Assembly: GCA_026014845.1 (NCBI GenBank)
Contig: JAOZHM010000129.1
Coordinates: 1-7,650 of the forward strand
Length of the DNA stretch: 7,650 nucleotides
Reading direction: 5' to 3'
Source: Candidatus Bathyarchaeota archaeon
Lineage (GTDB): Archaea; Thermoproteota; Bathyarchaeia; Bathyarchaeales; Bathycorpusculaceae
Part shown: positions 1 through 4,332 of the stretch, piece after piece
Position numbering within the stretch: position 1 is the first letter of the stretch
Layout: each line of letters begins with the position of its first letter
Program-made: the position numbers and the translations under genes
Notes under the pieces: model-generated
Told to the model about the DNA's origin: nothing
The model's input: only the letters and a program-made list of their open reading frames with translations
Database searches by the model: none

Positions 1-459
1 AACATCATAACTTTGGCATGGGCTATGCCGACATCGATTAACCCGCCACTAGTTGCCATAAGTATCGCACCCAAAAGACACTCTCACACACTTATTGAAG
101 AAACAAAAGAGTTTGTAGTTAACATCCCAACAATGAAAATATTAAAAGAAACGTTGTTTTGCGGTAGAAGAAGCGGCAGAAACTATGACAAATTCAAAGA
201 GACAGGCTTGACGCCTTCGCCAGCTAAAAAGGTGAAACCACCCATAATAAAAGAATGCGTAGCCCATCTCGAGTGTAAGCTCCACAGTCAATTCTCAGCT
301 GGAGACCACACGATTTTTGTTGGCGAAATAGTTGAAGCCTACGTAGACAGAGGAGTATTTACTGGTAAATATGAGTTAGAAAAAGCAAAGATGATTTTTC
401 ATTTAGGCGGAAACGACTTTGCAACACTCGAACCAAAAGTTTTCACGCCCAAACTGTAG
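1..459 (+). CDS. Flavin reductase-like FMN-binding protein (5' partial)
   Basis: The reading frame is open from base 1 and ends with TAG at 457-459, so the N-terminus lies outside the window. The TTG at 13 is a leucine inside the fold rather than a convincing start. The visible protein (about 152 residues) matches the flavin-reductase/flavoredoxin fold. An early segment AWAMPTSINPPLVAISI resembles the family's 'T-W-x-P-x-S-x-x-PP-L-x-x-x-S' strand. It is followed by a GRNYDKF segment, ECKL, and GDHTIFVGE, which is the usual beta-strand contributing to the FMN pocket and dimer. Family members bind FMN as small dimers, and many reduce free flavin or pass electrons to partners; the substrate cannot be read here. 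About 25-35 residues are probably missing. It is co-directional with map, but map has its own promoter, so a functional link is not implied. The family assignment is firm and the specific reaction is unknown. Confidence 0.85.
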   Translation, partial: NIITLAWAMPTSINPPLVAISIAPKRHSHTLIEETKEFVVNIPTMKILKETLFCGRRSGRNYDKFKETGLTPSPAKKVKPPIIKECVAHLECKLHSQFSAGDHTIFVGEIVEAYVDRGVFTGKYELEKAKMIFHLGGNDFATLEPKVFTPKL

Positions 460-519
460 ACGACTATAAAGCTTAAACTGGCAGGTTTCACTGATCACCT
501 TATGCTAGTTAATGTAAAC

Positions 520-527
520 TTTTTAAG
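520..527 (+). promoter_or_regulatory. TATA box of map
   Basis: TTTTTAAG is preceded by GTAAAC, a plausible BRE. Archaeal transcription normally starts about 25 nt downstream of the TATA centre, giving a start near 548-552 and a leader of about 20 nt before the ATG at 571. A second AT-rich element, TTATAAAA at 528-535, would shift the start only slightly. Another TATA-like stretch at 464-473 (CTATAAAG) could serve a start at 502 but is weaker. Confidence 0.55.
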
Positions 528-570
528 TTATAAAATTGCTACCCGTAATAAAGTAGAGTTAGTGACGTTA

Positions 571-1479
571 ATGAACAGTTTTGACAGAGACGCTATTCAA
601 AAGTTTAAGCTGTCTGGGAGAATTCTCCGTCAAACACGTGAAGAAATGAAACACTACGTTCGCGAAGGCATGCCCATAATTGACATCTGCGAAAAAACTG
701 AGAACCTCATACGGAAAAAAGGTGGAAAACCAGCATTCCCATGCAACGTTTCAATAAACGAAATAGCAGCACATTACACGTCTCCGCCTAATGACAAAAA
801 AAGAATCCTCAAAAAATCCATAGTTAAGTTGGACCTAGGCGTTCACGTGGATGGTTATTTAACCGACAGTGAGATCACAATATGCTTCAACCCAGAATAC
901 ACAAGCCTTGTAAAAACGGCAGAACAAGCCCTGAAAACAGCAATAAACAACATACATCCAGGAATTCCAACTTCAAAACTTGGCGCGATAATTGAAAAAA
1001 CGATAAAATCCCGCGGCTTCAAACCAATCTCAAACTTGATGGGCCATCAGATTGGAAGATACCTCATTCACGCTGGCACCTCCATACCTAATGTTTCGCG
1101 TATGTCCTTTTTTTCAAAAATTAAGCTGGGCGGAGTCTATGCCATTGAACCCTTCGTAACGTTGCCAAACGCAGTAGGTAAAGTTAAAAACGGAGACGAA
1201 GTCACAATCTTCCGTTTTCTCAAGCGAAGATCATCAAAAAATCCTTATGCAAAACAGCTTCTAAAATACGTTGAGAATAACTTTAGAACCTTGCCTTTCG
1301 CTGAACGTTGGCTGCAAAATGTTGTGCCGAAAGAACATTACAAAGAAGCCTTCCAAGAGCTTTTGTCTTCAAAGGCTGTTATGGGCTATCCTATATTCAT
1401 TGAAGCCAGCGGAAAACCAGTGGCTCAGGCTGAACATACTGTTTTGATAGTTGATGATGGATGCGTGGTCTTAACTTAG
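571..1479 (+). CDS. map: Methionine aminopeptidase, type II
   Basis: This cytosolic dimetal enzyme removes the initiator methionine from new proteins. All the pita-bread active-site residues are visible, numbering from the ATG at 571 (302 residues): H68 in EIAAHYT, metal ligands D88 (KLDLG) and D99 (DGYLTDSE), H159 (MGHQIGRY) with H167 (LIHAG), E193 (AIEPF) and E288 (AQAEHTV). The insert between the last two glutamates, with its helical winged segment, marks it as type II, the archaeal/eukaryotic class. The frame is open back to an ATG at 502. The start at 571 is preferred because the best TATA box lies inside that extension, GTGA at 562-565 can act as a ribosome-binding site, and the resulting length fits archaeal homologues of about 295-300 residues. 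The stop overlaps the stop of the convergent zinc-ribbon gene. It appears complete and functional. Confidence 0.96.
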   Translation: MNSFDRDAIQKFKLSGRILRQTREEMKHYVREGMPIIDICEKTENLIRKKGGKPAFPCNVSINEIAAHYTSPPNDKKRILKKSIVKLDLGVHVDGYLTDSEITICFNPEYTSLVKTAEQALKTAINNIHPGIPTSKLGAIIEKTIKSRGFKPISNLMGHQIGRYLIHAGTSIPNVSRMSFFSKIKLGGVYAIEPFVTLPNAVGKVKNGDEVTIFRFLKRRSSKNPYAKQLLKYVENNFRTLPFAERWLQNVVPKEHYKEAFQELLSSKAVMGYPIFIEASGKPVAQAEHTVLIVDDGCVVLT

Positions 1480-1883
1480 AAACGTGTTTTCTTCCTTTTC
1501 TCTTTAACTTCCCTGAAAATTGCTGTTATCAACATGTTTTCGTTGCATTTCTGGCACGGGTCAACGTCTTTAAAAATGTAGTCTCCACGTTCGAACTCTC
1601 GGACGCTCTTAAAACCGCATTTTCTACATTCAATTGTGGTTGTTACGGACGGAGTCTTTATGCTTAAACGTTTTATTCTTTTCCTTGTTTGAAGCAGTAC
1701 GTAAGTAGATAAGGCTGCGCCCAGAAATCCTATGAGTAATAGGTAGTATGCCGCGATTTCGTTGTACCTGAAGGCGCTGATGGCTAGAATAAGGGCTGTT
1801 AAAGACAATGCTAAAGTTATGAATATCACTAGCAACACGAACGACGAGATTTTGCTTGTTGCAGATGATGGTGCTTTACTCAT
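1476..1883 (-). CDS. Two-helix membrane protein with C-terminal zinc ribbon
   Basis: A 135-residue protein of unknown function. After a short Ser/Ala/Lys-rich N-terminus come two hydrophobic helices at about 14-37 and 43-64, joined by a short loop. A basic stretch follows (RKRIKRL, 67-73), then a zinc ribbon with CxxC at 86-89 (CRKC) and CxxC at 110-113 (CQKC), and a strongly basic tail (KEKRKKTRF). The positive-inside rule puts both the ribbon and the tail in the cytoplasm. It begins with ATG 12 nt after the stop of the DUF1512-like gene, and its Shine-Dalgarno sequence overlaps that stop, so the two are co-transcribed and probably translationally coupled. A joint role at the membrane is a reasonable inference. 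The basic tail and ribbon could bind nucleic acid or a protein partner, but nothing in the sequence decides this. Confidence 0.85.
   Translation of the reverse strand: MSKAPSSATSKISSFVLLVIFITLALSLTALILAISAFRYNEIAAYYLLLIGFLGAALSTYVLLQTRKRIKRLSIKTPSVTTTIECRKCGFKSVREFERGDYIFKDVDPCQKCNENMLITAIFREVKEKRKKTRF
1487..1505 (+). terminator. T-rich terminator candidate of map
   Basis: A pyrimidine tract with runs of four, four and three T residues begins 7 nt after the map stop. Archaeal RNA polymerase terminates at such T-rich tracts without needing a hairpin. The same bases, read on the other strand, encode the lysine/arginine-rich C-terminus of the convergent gene. The assignment is by composition and position only. 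Confidence 0.4.
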
Positions 1884-1890
1884 TTTGCCA

Positions 1891-1898
1891 CTCTCCTA
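1891..1898 (-). promoter_or_regulatory. Ribosome-binding site overlapping upstream stop
   Basis: On the - strand the sequence is TAGGAGAG: the TAG that ends the DUF1512-like gene is also the beginning of an AGGAG Shine-Dalgarno sequence. The motif lies 7 nt upstream of the ATG of the zinc-ribbon gene. The arrangement fixes that start and indicates translational coupling. Confidence 0.7.
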
Positions 1899-3035
1899 TT
1901 GCCCGATACCAATGCTGTTGCCGACCCCAGCAATAATCAGCCTGTCACCTTCTTTCGTTTTTTCTAGAATGAGTTGCTTTATTCTCTCGATAGCCTTGTC
2001 GACTGCATCAAAAATTTCTTTACGCATCGGTGAAACAGCGTCTCCAATGTCTTCCTTTATTATTACAGCGTTTATTGGAATGCGATATTTTAAGATTGAC
2101 TTCTCAATTTTGACCTGATCTACACCAGGTCCACCTATGGCTGCCCCCACTCCCTCAGCAACTTCGCCAACCTCTTCACCTTCAAGCTTTAAGGCAGCGT
2201 CTACCATGATTATCATAGCTATTTCTCCTTCACTTTCCTCAACTACCGTTTTTATCGCTTCTCCAGGCTTGCCGACGTTTCCTCCCGGTCCTTCAGCTTT
2301 AATAACATACGCTGTTCGTCCTTCTATCGGCACGGCTGCAACAACACAGTCTTTTGCTACATTTCTCGTCGGGTGTCCATGCGTTAGCTTTGCTGCTACG
2401 AGTGCTCCTGCCCCGTCGCCTATTGGTTGGCCGTCTGCGAAAGCTTTTAATGCGCTGGCGTAGGCTTCAGCCTCCCGCATGACAAGGGGCAATATCATTT
2501 GTATCTGCATTATAATATAGAGGCTTAACGTTTTCTTGCCCAGCAAATAAAAGTGTCTTATCACTTTGTAAATGAAGTTTAGAGCCATTGCTGCTTCAAG
2601 AGTGTTTTCAAGATTATTCACTTGAGTCTTATCTGTTGCTGGCGCCATCAATTTCACATCATCCTTGAAACGGGTTTCCCTAACGTCCAGTATGTGCTCG
2701 AGCTTCTCAACTACTCCTGCAGGGTCCAGGCTTTGCGGTGATATTGTGAAGTACTCTAGGAACCTGTCAACTCTAGCCGTGGGATCTGCTTGCGGCTTTC
2801 CAATCTCTTTTATTGTTTCTATTGCAATTTTTCTTCCTTCATCCCTAATGTATTTCAGCTTGTAAAGCGAGCTTTCAACTTCCCTAAGCATGATGTAAAT
2901 TTGAATCCTCTGTCCATAAAACATGAAAACAAAGAAAAAAGCATAGAATAGTAAGTTTAGAATCCACGAAAACTCCCCGAACGGTTCTTGCATAATCTGA
3001 CTCTGTAAAGCCGTCATTGACGCCAATTTGTTCAC
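1896..3035 (-). CDS. DUF1512-like membrane-anchored protein
   Basis: About 379 residues, and most likely a member of the archaeal DUF1512 family (proteins of about 370 residues, function unknown). The family name is from recollection of its overall pattern and could not be searched. A single hydrophobic segment near the N-terminus (about residues 22-41, rich in Phe and Leu) anchors it. A charged helical region follows, with AMALNFIYKVIRHFYLLGKKT in its middle and a hydrophobic patch (LYIIMQIQMILPLVM). The C-terminal half is glycine-rich, with loops GDGAGALVAAK, EGPGGNVGKPGEA, GAAIGGPGVD and a final GVGNSIGIGQ. The frame is open to a TTG at 3062. GTG at 3035 is preferred because the TATA box at 3069-3076 predicts transcription starting near 3046, and GGTGA sits 4 nt before the GTG; ATG 3017 is the alternative. 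It is the first gene of a two-gene unit with the zinc-ribbon protein. Confidence 0.82.
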   Translation of the reverse strand: MNKLASMTALQSQIMQEPFGEFSWILNLLFYAFFFVFMFYGQRIQIYIMLREVESSLYKLKYIRDEGRKIAIETIKEIGKPQADPTARVDRFLEYFTISPQSLDPAGVVEKLEHILDVRETRFKDDVKLMAPATDKTQVNNLENTLEAAMALNFIYKVIRHFYLLGKKTLSLYIIMQIQMILPLVMREAEAYASALKAFADGQPIGDGAGALVAAKLTHGHPTRNVAKDCVVAAVPIEGRTAYVIKAEGPGGNVGKPGEAIKTVVEESEGEIAMIIMVDAALKLEGEEVGEVAEGVGAAIGGPGVDQVKIEKSILKYRIPINAVIIKEDIGDAVSPMRKEIFDAVDKAIERIKQLILEKTKEGDRLIIAGVGNSIGIGQ

Positions 3036-3039
3036 AAAC

Positions 3040-3044
3040 TCACC
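3040..3044 (-). promoter_or_regulatory. Ribosome-binding site of DUF1512-like gene
   Basis: GGTGA on the - strand, complementary to the archaeal 16S 3' tail, stands 4 nt before a GTG codon at 3035-3033. It supports that GTG over the upstream TTG at 3062. Confidence 0.45.
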
Positions 3045-3068
3045 TTTTGGAAAAACAATCAATGCCTA

Positions 3069-3076
3069 GTTATAAG
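3069..3076 (-). promoter_or_regulatory. TATA box of DUF1512-like gene
   Basis: CTTATAAC on the - strand is preceded by CCTAAAA, a BRE-like purine/A stretch. The predicted transcription start is near 3046, giving a very short leader. It lies between the end of the 5S rRNA gene and the DUF1512-like gene, so the two need not share a transcript. Confidence 0.5.
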
Positions 3077-3121
3077 TTTTAGGTAATTCCACTCCAAATT
3101 AGAACACTAAACTCAGACGAG

Positions 3122-3239
3122 GCTGCCAGCTTTCCCGGGTTCGCATGGCCGAAGACCACACTACAGCCGGGAACGGAGCGCAGTTTAACTTCTGAGTTCG
3201 GAATGAGATCAGGTGGGTCCCGCGCCCTATGGCCGGCAA
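3122..3239 (-). rRNA. 5S ribosomal RNA
   Basis: On the - strand the sequence begins TTGCCGGCCATAG and ends GCTGGCAGCC; TGCCGGC and GCTGGCA form the terminal helix I (seven pairs including one G-U). The conserved 5S core is present, with CTCATTCCGAACTCAGAAG and GTTAAAC in loop B/helix III. Helices IV/V around the GTGTGGTC and GGCCATGCGA segments can also be seen. The length of about 118 nt is normal for archaea, and the ends are uncertain by 1-3 nt. No 16S, 23S or tRNA gene lies directly beside it, so it is an isolated 5S gene, as is common in Thermoproteota. The 200 nt upstream (3240-3444) hold no convincing gene. A weak A/T-rich element at 3269-3278 on the - strand is about 30 nt upstream and may be its promoter. 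Confidence 0.95.
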
Positions 3240-3416
3240 ACCCCAGAATACACGTGAAGTCTATGCTCATTAACTTTTCGCTTCTGACAATAGAAACTTC
3301 CTTGTCTTTCTCTCAAAAGAAGCCCTAATACTTCTTGCGTGTAATCGTGAAGCCCTAGAAAAAGGCTGGTGTTCCTCAAATATTTTCTTAATTACCTTAG
3401 ACTCAACTAGAACCAG

Positions 3417-3422
3417 AAAAAA
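3417..3422 (-). terminator. Oligo-T terminator candidate
   Basis: Six consecutive T residues on the - strand (flanked CCTTTTTTC) lie 23-28 nt after the stop of the four-helix membrane protein gene. They fit an archaeal intrinsic terminator separating it from the 5S rRNA gene. No stem-loop is needed or obvious. Confidence 0.4.
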
Positions 3423-3444
3423 GGAGAGTGTGGAGATTATTCTG

Positions 3445-3843
3445 CTAGTCTTTCGCCATGGCAAGGACTGCCTTGATTGCAATGATGACGGCGGCTGGGG
3501 CTGCGAACGCTACGATGTATCTTGTTATTGTATCGGCAAAGTAGTAGAGTATTTGTATCGGATCGATGTGCAGTGGGAGCCACACATTCCCAATGCCGGC
3601 TACAACTAAAGCAATTGTTGCTATAAGGAATGGCGTGACCTCCTTGGCTGTTATGCTTGTGATTCCGATAATGATTCCTAATATTAGCATGATTAGAGTG
3701 ACGTATCCGTTAGTGTCTGCAACGGTAGTGTCAGCCCAGTGCAGGTCCGCGTCGTAGGCCATGTAGCCGACTGCTAGTCCTGCTATAACTGCGATGGCAA
3801 CGAAGGCTACATACGCCCATCGTGCTATTTCTTCCATTTCCAT
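3445..3843 (-). CDS. Four-helix integral membrane protein, function unknown
   Basis: A 132-residue protein that is not recognised. Four hydrophobic segments are visible at about 9-29, 46-64, 70-90 and 106-128. The loop between helices 1 and 2 is acidic (YDADLHWADTTVADTNGY, 28-45) and the second loop is very short. Helix 4 is Ala-rich and contains a Pro and a Lys; the C-terminus is MAKD. By the positive-inside rule the acidic loop probably faces outward. The gene stands alone, with its own promoter (TATAAT-like box at 3881-3888) and an oligo-T tract downstream. The start ATG at 3843 is followed by a second ATG two codons later, and the first lies about 15 nt after the predicted transcription start. 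There is no signal for a transporter, ATPase subunit or pilin family. A small structural or accessory membrane protein is the most that can be said. Confidence 0.78.
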   Translation of the reverse strand: MEMEEIARWAYVAFVAIAVIAGLAVGYMAYDADLHWADTTVADTNGYVTLIMLILGIIIGITSITAKEVTPFLIATIALVVAGIGNVWLPLHIDPIQILYYFADTITRYIVAFAAPAAVIIAIKAVLAMAKD

Positions 3844-3880
3844 TTTAAACCCACAAAGGTCTAGTTATCATCGCTAACGT

Positions 3881-3888
3881 ATTATAAA
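3881..3888 (-). promoter_or_regulatory. TATA box of four-helix membrane protein gene
   Basis: TTTATAAT on the - strand is preceded by AAGA. Transcription would start near 3858, about 15 nt before the ATG at 3843, a short leader with no strong Shine-Dalgarno sequence. The 236-nt spacer 3844-4079 holds this promoter and that of the tRNA on the opposite strand. A further TTTAAAAAT on the + strand at 3970-3978 has no gene obviously attached. Confidence 0.5.
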
Positions 3889-4040
3889 TCTTACGCATGG
3901 AATTAATATACAAAACCACTTCTTGGGGCGTTCTGAGTATGCAAAGTTGTAAAATATGCTGGAAAGCCCTTTAAAAATCGAAGCCGTACTATTCGCAGGA
4001 AAGCTCTGCAGAACCTCATTTTCGTTGAAAGGAATAACGC

Positions 4041-4049
4041 ATATATTTA
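4041..4049 (+). promoter_or_regulatory. TATA box of tRNA-Trp
   Basis: ATATATTTA with AACGC upstream. Its centre is about 35 nt before the first base of the mature tRNA, giving a transcript with a leader of roughly 8-10 nt to be removed by RNase P. Assigned by spacing and composition. Confidence 0.5.
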
Positions 4050-4117
4050 GTCTTTCACAGTAAATCTAATGCCTAACAAGGGGCCGTAGTCTAGACAGGA
4101 ATGACGACGGGCTCCAG

Positions 4118-4177
4118 AAGCATAAGCACGGGTTTGCGGACCATTTGGGATGAAGAAGTTCTGGAGCGGTTAGAGAA
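4118..4177 (+). ncRNA. tRNA-Trp intron 1 (37/38) with box C/D-like guide elements
   Basis: A 60-nt intron at the canonical 37/38 position. The splice sites fall inside 3-nt bulges, AG|A at 4116-4118 and AA|A at 4176-4178. They are flanked by a relaxed core helix (CTCC 4112-4115 against AGAG 4172-4175, one mismatch) and the anticodon stem. Two antisense elements are visible. ACGGGTTT (4128-4135) is complementary to 4176-4183 and TTCTGGAGC (4159-4167) is complementary to 4111-4119. With the box D +5 rule, CGGA at 4137 (a CUGA variant) points to position 39 and GTTA at 4169 (poor match) points to C34. GGGATGA at 4147-4153 matches box C/C' in six of seven positions. No good box C precedes the first guide. 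The haloarchaeal pre-tRNA-Trp intron is known to guide methylation at 34 and 39, which makes the same role here a good inference. Confidence 0.6.
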
Positions 4178-4183
4178 ACCCGT

Positions 4184-4215
4184 AGGGACAGTGCCTAAGC
4201 ACTGTTTCCGGGTAA
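4184..4215 (+). other. tRNA-Trp intron 2, non-canonical (43/44)
   Basis: A 32-nt intron between the anticodon stem and the variable loop. It folds as a hairpin: CAGTGC (4189-4194), loop CTAA, GCACTG (4199-4204), extended by GGGA (4185-4188) against TTCC (4206-4209) across a bulged U. A bulge-helix-bulge fits. ACCC (4178-4181) pairs with GGGT (4210-4213) as the 4-bp core, bulge GTA (4182-4184) is cut after T4183, and bulge AAA (4214-4216) is cut after A4215. Because AGG recurs at both junctions (4184-4186 and 4216-4218), the boundary could shift by up to 3 nt without changing the product. Its core uses exon bases that also pair with the anticodon stem, so the order of splicing may matter. Confidence 0.8.
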
Positions 4216-4332
4216 AGGTCGCTGGTTCAAATCCGGCCGGCCCCACTTCTTAGGCAAACTTAGCGCGCGCCACCATAAACCCCAAGTCAGAGATTGTTGT
4301 CTCCTTGTTCTCAGCCGCTTTGGTTAAAATTC

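Larger units (their letters stand above)
4080..4245 (+). tRNA. tRNA-Trp (CCA), two introns
   Basis: Exons are 4080-4117, 4178-4183 and 4216-4245, together 74 nt. The acceptor stem pairs 4080-4086 (GGGGCCG) with 4238-4244 (CGGCCCC) perfectly; the discriminator is A4245 and CCA is not encoded. The D stem is GTC/GAC (4089-4091, 4103-4105) with GG in the loop. The anticodon stem is ACGGG (4107-4111) with CCCGT (4179-4183), five perfect pairs. The mature anticodon loop is CTCCAGA with CCA at 4114-4116. The variable loop is AGGTC and the T arm is GCTGG-TTCAAAT-CCGGC (4221-4237). Only removal of 4118-4177 and 4184-4215 yields this standard cloverleaf. The resulting D-arm and anticodon-loop pattern agrees with archaeal tRNA-Trp. 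Removal is expected by the bulge-helix-bulge splicing endonuclease. The gene is convergent with the polymerase cassette to its right. Confidence 0.95.

Noticed and set aside
502..570. N-terminal extension of the methionine aminopeptidase frame from ATG 502
   Set aside because: The best promoter (520-527) lies inside it, it has no counterpart in the family, and the ATG at 571 has a nearby GTGA ribosome-binding site.
1461..2865. Several + strand open frames opposite the zinc-ribbon and DUF1512-like genes
   Set aside because: Low-complexity Ser/Ala/Pro-rich translations typical of the antisense of a real gene; no start signals.
3319..3357. Direct repeat GAAGCCCTA, 30 nt apart, in the spacer upstream of 5S
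   Set aside because: Only nine bases and two copies; no array, no flanking structure and no box C/D motifs, so not a CRISPR or sRNA.
3079..3482. Two open frames on the - strand across and beside the 5S rRNA gene
   Set aside because: One is simply the 5S rRNA read as protein; the other overlaps the end of the membrane-protein gene, shows no protein-like pattern and has no ribosome-binding site.
3855..3875. GCGATGA on the - strand as a box C of a C/D sRNA
   Set aside because: No CUGA box D at a suitable distance; it lies in the promoter/leader of the membrane-protein gene.
4184..4215. Reading the 4189-4204 hairpin as a long variable arm of a class II tRNA (Leu/Ser)
   Set aside because: The anticodon is CCA and removal of this segment gives a normal five-base variable loop with a bulge-helix-bulge at the junctions.
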